From Cutibacterium porci (GTDB lineage Bacteria; Actinomycetota; Actinomycetes; Propionibacteriales; Propionibacteriaceae): a stretch of 64,000 nt of DNA. Below are positions 51,361 through 59,489 of this stretch, piece by piece. Made by a program: the position numbers and the translations under genes. Location of the stretch: NCBI RefSeq assembly GCF_009696315.1, contig NZ_VUMG01000001.1, positions 310,001 to 374,000 on the forward strand, read 5' to 3'. How positions within the stretch are numbered: position 1 is the first letter of the stretch; each line of letters starts with the position of its first letter. The notes beneath the pieces are model-generated. The model searched no databases and was not told the origin of the DNA. It was given only the letters and a program-made list of their open reading frames with translations.

Positions 51361-52127
51361 CGGTACGCGAGGTCGTTGCCGCCGTGCGTGGCCGAGCGCC
51401 GATGGTCCATTGCCTCACTGCCACCGTCAGTATGTCGCTGGTAGCCGATGGTTTGTTGGCGGCCGGGCTGCGCCCCATGATGACCGAGACGCTGGAAGAG
51501 GCGCCGGTCGTAGTCACCGCTGCTGACGCGCTGTCGGTCAACCTGGGGACCCTGTCAACCGACGGAATGACTGGCATTCCAGCCACTATTGACGCGCGGC
51601 CGGATGGGATCCCGTGGGTGCTTGACCCGACGGCCATCGGACTAGCCCCGGTGCGTACCCGGATGGCCCGGGAGTTCCTCGATGCGAGTCCAAACGTCGT
51701 CAAGGGGAACGCCTCAGAGATCCTCGCCCTCGTCGGTGGGCACGGTGGACGCGGGGCTGATTCTGCTGACGGGCCGGAAGACGCTGTTGACGCGGCTATT
51801 GAGGTGGCGCGCCGAACTGGCGGAGTGGTTGTGGTGTCGGGCGCGACGGACGTCGTCGTGACCGCTGACGGGGTGGCAGAGAGGGTCGCGCGCGGACACC
51901 CGATGATGGCGCAGGTGACGGGGACCGGATGCCTGTTAGGTGCTTTGACCGCCGGGTGCCTGGTGGCCGTCGATGATCCGGTTGAAGCTGCGGTGGCAGC
52001 CGTGACGTGGTTTGACGTGTCCGGGGAGGTTGCGGCGGCGCGCGCCAGCGGACCTGGCAGCTTCCGCGTGCAGTTACTTGACGCCCTTGACGAGGTTGCG
52101 AGAACCGGAATAGAGAAGACGAGATGA
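51357..52127 (+). CDS. thiM: hydroxyethylthiazole kinase
   Basis: A 256-residue kinase that phosphorylates the thiazole alcohol for thiamine assembly. Recognisable blocks: VHCLTATVSMSLVADGLLAAG near residue 20, RPMMTETLEEAP, ALSVNLGTLS, WVLDPTAIG, KGNASEILAL, and the catalytic-Cys glycine loop VTGTGCLLGALTAG near residue 190. The usual 'ITNxVxxNxxAN' segment is changed to LTATVSMSLVAD, removing the normal Asn residues, so substrate binding may be altered. It overlaps both neighbours by ATGA within the operon. Confidence 0.88.
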   Translation: MTVREVVAAVRGRAPMVHCLTATVSMSLVADGLLAAGLRPMMTETLEEAPVVVTAADALSVNLGTLSTDGMTGIPATIDARPDGIPWVLDPTAIGLAPVRTRMAREFLDASPNVVKGNASEILALVGGHGGRGADSADGPEDAVDAAIEVARRTGGVVVVSGATDVVVTADGVAERVARGHPMMAQVTGTGCLLGALTAGCLVAVDDPVEAAVAAVTWFDVSGEVAAARASGPGSFRVQLLDALDEVARTGIEKTR

Positions 52128-52777
52128 CATTGGACCTGCGGTGCTACTTGGTGACGTCGGGAACTGACCGCCACACGGTCGAGACCGCTGCGTTGGCCGC
52201 TGGGGCGGGTGCGGGAATAGTGCAGGTGCGGGCTAAGGAACTGTCCACCCGGGATCTGCTCAGCCTGGTACTACAGGTCGGCGAGGCCGTCCGGCGGGCA
52301 AATTCGGCCACCCGGGTGGTGGTGGATGATCGCGCCGATGTCGCGTGGGCAGCTATGCGGGCACGCGGGAACATTCACGGGGTCCATATTGGATCAACGG
52401 ATTTGCCGGTGCGCGATGCTCGGGCGATGCTGGGCCCAGAGGCGATCATCGGTTACACGACTGGAACCTTGGATCTGGTGCAATCGACTGAGCCATTCGC
52501 CGATGCGCTCGACTATGTGGGCGCTGGGCCCTTCCGGCCTACCCCGACCAAGGATTCTGGTCGGGCGCCGCGCGGCGTTCAAGGGTATCCGGCTTTGGTA
52601 AAAGCCAGCAGCTTGCCGATTGTCGCGATCGGCGACGTTCAGGTGGCTGATGTGCCTTCTCTGGTCGCTACCGGGGTATCCGGTGTAGCGATGGTGCGGG
52701 CCATCATGGGTTCCGATGACCCTGCTCAGGTGGTGCGGCAGGTAGTGAGGGCCTTCGATGGGGTCCGGGTCAGTTGA
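52124..52777 (+). CDS. thiE: thiamine-phosphate synthase
   Basis: A 217-residue TIM-barrel enzyme coupling HMP-pyrophosphate with thiazole phosphate. Motifs: VQVRAKELSTRDLL, VVVDDRADVAWAA, GVHIGSTDLPVRDAR, DYVGAGPFRPTPTKDSG (phosphate loop) and PIVAIGDVQVADVPSLVATGVSGVAMV. The typical 'IGxSxH' segment reads IGYTTGT. It is the last gene of the thiD-tenA/MFS/thiM/thiE operon and overlaps thiM by four bases. No thiC or thiG is present here, so the operon works by salvage unless those genes lie elsewhere. Confidence 0.92.
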   Translation: MTLDLRCYLVTSGTDRHTVETAALAAGAGAGIVQVRAKELSTRDLLSLVLQVGEAVRRANSATRVVVDDRADVAWAAMRARGNIHGVHIGSTDLPVRDARAMLGPEAIIGYTTGTLDLVQSTEPFADALDYVGAGPFRPTPTKDSGRAPRGVQGYPALVKASSLPIVAIGDVQVADVPSLVATGVSGVAMVRAIMGSDDPAQVVRQVVRAFDGVRVS

Positions 52778-53079
52778 TGCTCTGAGGCGGTTTGGTGGGC
52801 TGAAGTTGTTACCGGGTGGTGCATGGGGTTGCGGTTCCGTCTCCCACTGCAGGGCTGTCGATAGACACGGCCGCCAGTCTCGCTAGGCCCCGTCTTCCAC
52901 TGAGGGGCTGTGATTTTGTCCTGTGTTGACGCCTGTACTTTGTTCTCCTCACCTTCGTGTGGTGATCCGGGACGTAATCGTTGGGGATGCCACGTGGGGT
53001 TGCAGACTGTGGGTTCGTAACCCCGATTGCCACAGCCGGGCACAATCACCCGCCGTCTCGCTAGAGAGGTCAGCAAGCG
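52778..53079. other. non-coding stretch with imperfect repeats
   Basis: No plausible gene. Two similar segments begin at 52837 (CCGTCTCCCACTGCAGGGCT) and 52890 (CCGTCTTCCACTGAGGGGCT), 53 bases apart, and GTCTCGCTAG occurs twice (52878-52887 and about 53056-53065). Near 53021-53041 the string CCCCGATTGCCACAGCCGGG resembles one beyond the next gene (about 54188-54207). It looks like the remains of a rearranged or mobile region. Confidence 0.4.
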
Positions 53080-54057
53080 TTACGCCAGTACGGCGCCATT
53101 CATGATCTGGCGCAGGATCTGGTTGGGGAGCGTGGATTTGGGGCGGTGGCGTTTGTGCAAGTGATTGATAATCCAGTTCAACACGAACTTCGGATCGCGC
53201 CGCAGCATCGTCGGGGTGGTGTGCAGGATTCTCCACCCGGCCTGGTCCAGATGTGCCGAACGCACCATCATCGCCTCATATCCTTCCGGGGTGCCGTGGA
53301 CCGAACGGCCTTCCATCTCTACGCCCACCATCTCGGCCTGGAACGCTTGATCCAGGACATAGCGATAATTCCCCTCGCCAACCCATACTTCGTGATTCGG
53401 CTTGTGACCAGTGATCCCGGTTGCCCGTAGGATTCGCGCCAATTCCAGCTCCGGGATCGACCAAGGATTCAAGTCGATGTCGGCTAGCGCACGGTCGATC
53501 TCGACCTTCGAATATCGGCCAGTGAGGGCTTTACGGGCCGCCTGACACGAGGCCGGGGTCACTAAGCGTTGGCGCAGAGCCTGGCACACCCAGTCCCACT
53601 GGCCCTGGATTGCCAGGATGATTACCGATACCTCCGGGCTAGCGACTCGTATTCCCTCTTCTTCGATAGTGAAATGGTGAGGCACGTGCCAGCGATGCAC
53701 CCAGATGCCGGACCGCCTCAGGCGTCGGGTCCGCGAGAACGCCTCGATGCCTTTGATGCCGGTGTAGTCCCAGCGTCGCTGAGTGACCGGATTCTTCAAT
53801 CCGAGCAATACCAAGGCGGCCATGCCGACCAGCGTTGCGTCGCGGTGCCACAACTTCAGTGCCTGGACCATGGTAGTGACGTGGCGGGCGATGCTGGTGG
53901 CGGCCACCACTCCCGGCAAGATGCGTACCGTATCGCCTCGGGCGACGGAACGGTCAGCTTGGCCTCGCAATGGGCTGTCACGGACAATGCGCGCCACCCC
54001 GCCGTTGCTGCGTAGCTCCAGTTCAAGATTTTCCCTCATGTCCACAGTTATCGGCAT
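53080..54057 (-). CDS. AbiEi-like N-terminal domain protein with endonuclease-like C-terminus
   Basis: About 325 residues. The N-terminal 50 residues (ELRSNGGVARIVRDSPLRGQADRSVARGDTVRILPGVV) resemble the winged-helix antitoxin domain of type IV AbiEi proteins. The C-terminal about 120 residues (ELARILRATGITGHKPN, YRYVLDQAFQAEMVGVEMEGRSVHG, AGWRILHTTPTML) have the Asp...Glu-x-Glu layout of Vsr/DUF559-type nucleases. No AbiEii toxin gene is adjacent. ATG at 54057 or 54039 is possible; the frame runs on to 54174 but that part does not fit. Function unknown; the family often sits in accessory regions. Confidence 0.65.
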   Translation of the reverse strand: MPITVDMRENLELELRSNGGVARIVRDSPLRGQADRSVARGDTVRILPGVVAATSIARHVTTMVQALKLWHRDATLVGMAALVLLGLKNPVTQRRWDYTGIKGIEAFSRTRRLRRSGIWVHRWHVPHHFTIEEEGIRVASPEVSVIILAIQGQWDWVCQALRQRLVTPASCQAARKALTGRYSKVEIDRALADIDLNPWSIPELELARILRATGITGHKPNHEVWVGEGNYRYVLDQAFQAEMVGVEMEGRSVHGTPEGYEAMMVRSAHLDQAGWRILHTTPTMLRRDPKFVLNWIINHLHKRHRPKSTLPNQILRQIMNGAVLA

Positions 54058-54208
54058 AGTCCCGTAGATGCGCCGCGCTTTTTTGAACCTGTGGACAACT
54101 CGGCCCAGGTCAGCCGTACCGACTGTGGATAAGTCGTTTTCTTCCCGCACCCCAACCACGTGAGATGGCATCACGGGCAGTTATCACCCCAATCGCCACA
54201 CTCGGGTT

Positions 54209-54254
54209 GGAGGAGGTGAGAGGGGACCATCGGAGGAGGTGAGAGGGGGCCACT
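54209..54254. repeat. two tandem copies of a 23-bp unit
   Basis: Two adjacent 23-base units (54209-54231, 54232-54254) both begin GGAGGAGGTGAGAGGGG and differ in three of the last six bases. Purine-rich, in a gene-poor interval (54058-54420) where no coding frame is supported. Confidence 0.6.
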
Positions 54255-54419
54255 GGCCCATGGCGGGACGTGATTAGCGCTACGAGGCCCATCTCGCCGG
54301 GGGTGTTAGAAAACGTCAGGATCCCGCACATCCGCATATGGGATCGCGACAATCGCCGGGATGCGCAGCGTCGATGGGGGGTGGCGCCACAACCGGCACC
54401 CCGGAAATCCCGGGTCGTC

Positions 54420-54770
54420 GTCAAAGTGCCATCTGGTTGCCCGGTGTCACCGCATTGTTCATCCTGCTCTGCTACCTCGAACCTTCGGGAAAATGGTGGA
54501 AGATGTGTGGCAGGGCAGGGCGATATTCGCTGCGATGGTCGTCCTGTTCACCGTCAACCTATTTGCCATGGCCGCTGCCGAAATCTCTGGCCACGGTACT
54601 GCCGCACGCCTCGCGGGCACCGTGATGGGTCGAGGAGCAGTGTTTCGGATTGGCTTCGTTGGTCGTCTTCGCCAACCCGAGGACGATCCGCAACAAGTAC
54701 GAACTAGCCGACCGATGCATCCTCAACTGCGCCTCGTTTACCCGCATCACTATCACCGGCGGAAGTCACC
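54420..54770 (+). pseudogene. frameshifted membrane-protein relic
   Basis: Three frame segments join into one plausible protein: IWLPGVTALFILLCYLEPSG, then (after a shift near the A-run at 54491) VWQGRAIFAAMVVLFTVNL and FAMAAAEISGHGTAARLAG, then (after a second shift near 54650) LASLVVFANPRTIRNKYEL. The first and third lie in the same frame, so the two indels compensate. The result would be a membrane protein with three or four helices that I do not recognise. No start with a ribosome-binding site was found. It ends before the terminator of the tRNA on the other strand. Confidence 0.35.
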
Positions 54771-54773
54771 CCA

Positions 54774-54804
54774 GAAACAAAACTGCCCCGCCATCAGGCG
54801 AGGC
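54774..54804 (-). terminator. Rho-independent terminator of tRNA-Ala
   Basis: On the minus strand GCCTCGCC-TGAT-GGCGGGGC (54804-54785) forms an 8-bp stem with a four-base loop, followed by AGTTTTGTTTCT. It lies 16 bases past the tRNA 3' end in its direction of transcription. Confidence 0.85.
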
Positions 54805-54820
54805 AAGTTTCGATTTCCGC

Positions 54821-54896
54821 TGGTGGAGCATAGGGGATTCGAACCCCTGACCTACTGCGTGCAAAGCAGTCGCGCTACCAACTGCGCCAATGCCCC
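54821..54896 (-). tRNA. tRNA-Ala (anticodon TGC)
   Basis: A 76-base tRNA with all arms: acceptor GGGGCAT paired with ATGCTCC, D-arm GCGCAGTTGGTAGCGC, anticodon arm ACTGC-TTTGCAC-GCAGT with anticodon TGC, T-arm CAGGGGTTCGAATCCCCTA (T-loop TTCGAAT), discriminator A, and an encoded CCA. A terminator follows. Confidence 0.97.
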
Positions 54897-55025
54897 CTGG
54901 ACGTGCATAGTCTAGGGGACGAGTGGCAGTTTGGGCGAGTCCAGACGCCGTGTCGTGCGAAATGGCCCTCGGGATGGCTGACCACAACGTTGTACGGGAT
55001 CGGCTCTCGGCTGAGTCGAGCGGTG

Positions 55026-56399
55026 CTATGACATTACGTCGGTGGGGTTGACGACGACGGCCTCGAACCCACGCTCGGCCAGGGCTGGGGCCAACTCGTC
55101 AGCCCGACCACACACACCGATGCGCCAACCGTCGGGGTTCAACAGCTCCCGCCAGGCTCGGTTCACCGACCATTCCCCGTCGTGTGCGCTGGTCAATGCC
55201 ATCGCGGCGAGGTGATCGTCAACCCAGTTTGGTGCCAGTCCGGCCTCGACCAGAGCGGCCACCTGATGGGCTACCGCCCCGGCGGTGTCGTACTGCAATG
55301 GGGCGATGCCAACCGAATGGTCGCGGGCGTCGTTTACTTCGTCGGCTTGCAGGTCGTCGGTGGAGGTGAGGATGCGTAGTGCCTCAGCCACAGCGTCGGC
55401 TCCGACCTCAGTGCGGAAGGCCCCTGCGACGGTCACCAGACCGCCATCGTAGAGTGGTCGGGCCGTCATTCCGACCCCGTAAGACCATCCTTTTTCTTCC
55501 CGCAATACCTGGTTGAGGCGCGACCCGAATGTCCCGCCGAGAGCGCCGCATGCCACATTGAGGGCTGGCCAGCCTGGGTGGCGGCGTCCAACAGTGGTTT
55601 GCTGAATACGGACATCAGCCTGCACAGCGTCGGGACGGTCGACGAGAATTATTCGTGGCCCGTCGAGGCGCGACTGGGGTGCAGACATGTGCGAGCGGGA
55701 ACCGCTGGTATTCCACCCCTCGAAGACTGATAGGTCGAGGTCCTCGACTCCCTCCCCGGCCACCACCAGTACGGCGCCGCAGATCGTCCAGCGTGCGGCC
55801 CAAAACTCACGGGCCGCTGCGGCACTCAGATTATCCACCGACGAGAGGGTGCCGATCGTAGGCAGGGACAATCGTGATCCCACCGGCCACAACGCCTGTG
55901 CTGCCGCCATCCCAGCTAGGGCTGATCCGTGCTGGCTGCTCTGGGCCAGAGAGGCTCGCGCCGCGTCGATCTGACGAGCGATGTCGTCTTCGGCCAGGCT
56001 CGTGGTGTTCAACAATTCGACGAAGAGCGTGGCTGCCGCATCGAACCTTGTCACGGGCACATCGACGCCGACATGGCTCCCAGTTAACCCAGCCGAGCCG
56101 TCGTAGCTGGCCCCGATCGACTCCATGGCTTCGGCAAAAGCTGCCCCAGGATGCTGGTTGGTGGATTCGTCGGCAGTGCGGACAACGAGGCCAGCAAGGC
56201 CCTCAAAACCAGCAGGCTCGGCACCCAGAGGCGCATCTAACCCGATTTCCATAGTGACAATCTGCTGGCCCGGCATCGGTACACGCACCACCGTGAGGCC
56301 AGTCGACAACGTCTCGACAATGCACCGCGGAAACGACCACGGCGAGCCCGGATGCACGGCGGGGCGATCGGTAAGAGGACGATCATTGCGCGTATTCAT
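55026..56399 (-). CDS. M16-family peptidase-like subunit lacking the zinc motif
   Basis: A 457-residue M16 (pitrilysin/processing-peptidase-like) protein. The N-terminal half aligns in style with the partner, but where HxxEH is expected it reads AGLVVRTADEST, so it cannot bind zinc. The C-terminal half keeps the substrate-binding features (GTFGSRLNQVLREEKGWSYGVG, with the Arg/Tyr pair typical of the non-catalytic side). It probably forms a heterodimer with the 56399-57658 product, as in alpha/beta processing-peptidase pairs. ATG at 56399 shares one base with the upstream stop, and AAGGAGG lies just before it; GTG at 56402 is an alternative. Confidence 0.88.
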   Translation of the reverse strand: MNTRNDRPLTDRPAVHPGSPWSFPRCIVETLSTGLTVVRVPMPGQQIVTMEIGLDAPLGAEPAGFEGLAGLVVRTADESTNQHPGAAFAEAMESIGASYDGSAGLTGSHVGVDVPVTRFDAAATLFVELLNTTSLAEDDIARQIDAARASLAQSSQHGSALAGMAAAQALWPVGSRLSLPTIGTLSSVDNLSAAAAREFWAARWTICGAVLVVAGEGVEDLDLSVFEGWNTSGSRSHMSAPQSRLDGPRIILVDRPDAVQADVRIQQTTVGRRHPGWPALNVACGALGGTFGSRLNQVLREEKGWSYGVGMTARPLYDGGLVTVAGAFRTEVGADAVAEALRILTSTDDLQADEVNDARDHSVGIAPLQYDTAGAVAHQVAALVEAGLAPNWVDDHLAAMALTSAHDGEWSVNRAWRELLNPDGWRIGVCGRADELAPALAERGFEAVVVNPTDVMS

Positions 56400-57658
56400 C
56401 ACGCCTCCTTGTGGACGACTGTCGACGCCTGGTTAGGGGACAGCCACCGTTTTGCAGCTTCAGCGATGTCGTCTGCGGTGACGGCCTGTACTCGGCTGAG
56501 GTAGGTATTGACAAGGTTGGCGTCCCCTAAGAGGGACTCGTACATATTGAGTACGTCAGCCCGTTCGTCAACGATGGCAAATGATTCCAACCAGCCTCGC
56601 TCCACCTGGGCGCGAGCCCGTTCCAACTCGGCCCGGCTTGGCCCGTGAGCAGCGAGTTCAGTAATGATCTCGTCGACGGCTCCGGTTAGTTCCTCCTCGG
56701 ACACTCCCGGTTTGAGGTGAGCTGACACCAGAGTCGTCGAGGCCCCCCGCGCTAGCCCTAAATCGTTCATTCCCACCCCATCAACGAGATGACGTTCCCT
56801 TTCCAAGATGCGGATGAGCCGCGAGCTCATCCCGGATCCGAGGACGTCAACAGCCATGGCAACAGCCAGATTGTCGGGGTCGGTGATGGGTGGGGTGGCC
56901 CACGACCGGGTGACCGCAGTTCGCGGGACGTGGCGTGTCACGATGACCCGAGGATTGTCGTGGCGAACTCGTCGCTGAATGCGTTGTGGGATGTCCCCGC
57001 TGGCAGCAGGTACCGCTCCGAGGTATGTGTCGGCCAGGGCCAACCCCTCGCTTGCCTCGACACATCCGCAGATGACGAGAACAGCATTGTCGGGCCGATA
57101 CCAGGCGGAATGGAAAGCAGTGACGTCGTCGAGGCGGGCGGCGTCGAGGTCGGTTACCGAGCCAATGGTCGGGTGTCCGTATGGGTGCTCGTCGCCGAAC
57201 CTGCCGTCCAGGAGCAGATCGAGTAGGTCCCCATAAGGAGTGTTGTCGTAGCGTTGCCGTTTCTCCTCCTTGACGACCTCACGCTGGGTCGTGAGATTGT
57301 CTTCGGTGACCGCCAAGTGTGCGAGTCGTTCTGCCTCCAGCCACAGCGCGAGTTCCAACCCTCCAGCCGGCACTGTTTCAAAGTAGTTAGTGCGGTCGAA
57401 GCTTGTTGACGCATTTGCTGACCCTCCCACCGCTTCGATCGTCGCTAGATGTTCGCTTGACGCGATCCCGCTTGTGGTGCCTGAGAACATGAGGTGCTCG
57501 AAGAGGTGGGCGAACCCAAAGTGGCCAACTTCTTCGTCGGCTGACCCCACTCGGTACCACATATTGACGGCGACTCCCGGGGAGGTGGCGTCAGGGTTGA
57601 CGACGACACGCATCCCGTTGTCTAGGGTTGCGCGGTGCAATTGGAGGGGTTCGGGCAT
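56399..57658 (-). CDS. M16-family zinc metallopeptidase, catalytic subunit
   Basis: A 419-residue M16 peptidase. The inverted zinc motif HLFEH lies at residues 51-55 (GHFGFAHLFEHLMFSGT) with the third ligand Glu further on in LALWLEAERLAHLAV; VVKEEKRQRYDNTPYG follows. It cleaves peptides or processes secreted or membrane-derived fragments; no signal peptide is seen with this start. Several in-frame starts exist (57658, 57670, 57724 and further upstream); I chose 57658 because the family begins just before 'TLDNGMRVVV'. None has a strong ribosome-binding site. Coupled to the motif-less partner gene behind it. Confidence 0.88.
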   Translation of the reverse strand: MPEPLQLHRATLDNGMRVVVNPDATSPGVAVNMWYRVGSADEEVGHFGFAHLFEHLMFSGTTSGIASSEHLATIEAVGGSANASTSFDRTNYFETVPAGGLELALWLEAERLAHLAVTEDNLTTQREVVKEEKRQRYDNTPYGDLLDLLLDGRFGDEHPYGHPTIGSVTDLDAARLDDVTAFHSAWYRPDNAVLVICGCVEASEGLALADTYLGAVPAASGDIPQRIQRRVRHDNPRVIVTRHVPRTAVTRSWATPPITDPDNLAVAMAVDVLGSGMSSRLIRILERERHLVDGVGMNDLGLARGASTTLVSAHLKPGVSEEELTGAVDEIITELAAHGPSRAELERARAQVERGWLESFAIVDERADVLNMYESLLGDANLVNTYLSRVQAVTADDIAEAAKRWLSPNQASTVVHKEA

Positions 57659-57982
57659 AGGTCCGAGCATAGGGGCCGGGCTGATGGGTGCGGAAAGTCG
57701 CTCGTCACCGTGACCTGTTTGCATTGCCAAGCTGGCCATGACACTCGCCGGACAAGTCGTTAGGAATTTCCTGAGAATTGACCACGGTATGACTCCTAGT
57801 GAAGGCACTATCTCGTCGCAGTGAGTAGGCGTGTGTTCACATAGTGGCACCATTCGGTGCCCTGGGATGTGTCGCAGCGTAAGTTGAACCTGTAAACTCC
57901 CACGAGCGATGAGGTGCTGGCGGCTGCGTACGCGAGTCGAAGACTCCTCACGAATAACCTCCATCCATATGAAGGAGCAGGT
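57659..57982. promoter_or_regulatory. divergent region between M16 pair and pilus operon
   Basis: About 320 bases between divergent starts. It holds the pilus-operon leader with GAAGGAG at 57970-57976 and presumably both promoters. I did not find clear -10/-35 boxes, palindromes or a riboswitch. Part of it may code for an N-terminal extension of the M16 enzyme if an upstream start is used. Confidence 0.4.
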
Positions 57983-59467
57983 ATGAGGTCATTCAAGCCC
58001 CTGTGTGCCGCACTCACTGCGTCGATTCTGACGTTCGGTAGCCTGGCTGCTCCAGCGCTGGCCGATGAGACCGGCGCCAAGCCAGATCCTAGTCCGGCGA
58101 CTGTGGCTGCCACAGACAGCGTGGATGCCAATCACGCGGTTTCTCTTACGATTAAAAAACTCATCGGTGACCCGACGAACGACACCAGTAACCTCAAGGG
58201 ACTCGCGGATGTCGAGTTCAAGGTCGAGAAGATTAACGTTGACCTGACGACGACCAGTGGCTGGGAAACATTATCTGGCATGAATGCCAGCAACGCCCCG
58301 ATCGACGGTTCGGTGAGCTTCGGCAATATCAAGACCGGTGCCGACGGTGTTGCCAGGATCAGCACTGACACCGATGCAAACTTCAAGGTTGGCGCCTATC
58401 GCATTACTGAGCTTCAGAAGGGCAGCTACACTGTCGCCCCGCCCTTCATTGTGACTCTGCCATTCAGTGACAACGGCACGTGGAATTACGATCAGACAGT
58501 TCAGCCGAAGAACCAGGACGTTAAGCCCAACAAGCAGGTGGACGATACCGGTGCCACCGTCGGCAAGCCCTTGGCCTACACCATCAATGCTCCGGTCCCA
58601 GCCGGTGACCTTAGTCGAATGGTCATCACCGATCCGCTCGTCAATGAGTTGACCCTCGATCCCGCCAGCGTCAAGGTGACGGCATCGGGCACCAACGGTG
58701 ACGTTGCGTTGGCGACGACGGATTACACCGTTACCGCTGAGGATCACAAGCTCGTCGTCACCTTCACCGATGCCGGCCTGACGAAGTTGCAGGATCAGCG
58801 TAAGAACGATCCGAGCTTGCAGGTCCATGTCGCCTTTAAGGCCACCGTCACGTCCATCCCGGCTAGCGGCGGCAAGGTGACGAACACCGCCACGGTCGAC
58901 CTCCCTAACGGTGGAACGATCACTACTGATACCAACGACCAGCCGACTTCGACGACCTTCGCTACCCTCACCGTCACCAAGACAGCTCAGGGCACCGATG
59001 CTGCTAGCCTCTCCGGCGCCCAGTTCAAGCTGTACTTGTGCAAGAAGGACGACAGCACGGGCAAGTACCAGCTACTCGGCAATCCGATACAGGTTGCAAG
59101 CTCGAATGATCAGGGAGCTACGCTCACTGACACCTTGACAACGGATAACACCGCTACTGTGAAGGGATTCGGCATACCGGCGACGTCTTTCTCTGGTGGT
59201 GATACCGGTGAGCAAGCTAACCAGTACTGCGTGCTTGAGACCAAGGCTCCGGACGGATTCTTTGTTAACCCGGAGGCTCAACCTGTCGCATATGATCGGG
59301 CGGCCAATTCGCTGACAGCCTCGGTTGAGGATAAGAAGGACACCGTCTTGGGTCAGTTGCCGGCAACCGGCGCGTGGGGCCTGCTTATCGTTCTCGTCGT
59401 GGGCGGTGGGCTCGTTGCTCGCGGTGTGTATGTGAGCCGTCGCGATAAGGACCAAGCTTCTGCCTGA
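57983..59467 (+). CDS. major (shaft) pilin, LPXTG-anchored, SpaA/FimA type
   Basis: A 494-residue pilus backbone protein. Signal peptide (1-27, ending APALA), then several Ig-like/CnaB-type domains. A pilin-motif lysine is likely Lys176 (QTVQPKNQD, like YPKN), used by the sortase to join subunits. An E-box (YCVLETKAPDGFF) near residue 420 would support an internal isopeptide bond. The C-terminus has the sorting signal LPATG, a hydrophobic segment and a charged tail (SRRDKDQ). GAAGGAG precedes the ATG at 57983; upstream codons are leader. First gene of the pilus operon, 22 bases before the sortase. Confidence 0.93.
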   Translation: MRSFKPLCAALTASILTFGSLAAPALADETGAKPDPSPATVAATDSVDANHAVSLTIKKLIGDPTNDTSNLKGLADVEFKVEKINVDLTTTSGWETLSGMNASNAPIDGSVSFGNIKTGADGVARISTDTDANFKVGAYRITELQKGSYTVAPPFIVTLPFSDNGTWNYDQTVQPKNQDVKPNKQVDDTGATVGKPLAYTINAPVPAGDLSRMVITDPLVNELTLDPASVKVTASGTNGDVALATTDYTVTAEDHKLVVTFTDAGLTKLQDQRKNDPSLQVHVAFKATVTSIPASGGKVTNTATVDLPNGGTITTDTNDQPTSTTFATLTVTKTAQGTDAASLSGAQFKLYLCKKDDSTGKYQLLGNPIQVASSNDQGATLTDTLTTDNTATVKGFGIPATSFSGGDTGEQANQYCVLETKAPDGFFVNPEAQPVAYDRAANSLTASVEDKKDTVLGQLPATGAWGLLIVLVVGGGLVARGVYVSRRDKDQASA

Positions 59468-59489
59468 TCGTTCGGGAGGAGACACCGCT

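Noticed and set aside
52837-52909. Possible CRISPR array
   Set aside because: Only two imperfect copies, no third repeat at the same spacing, no cas genes nearby.
53080-54254. Transposon carrying the AbiEi-like gene
   Set aside because: Flanking strings are short, imperfect and not terminal inverted repeats; no transposase or integrase.
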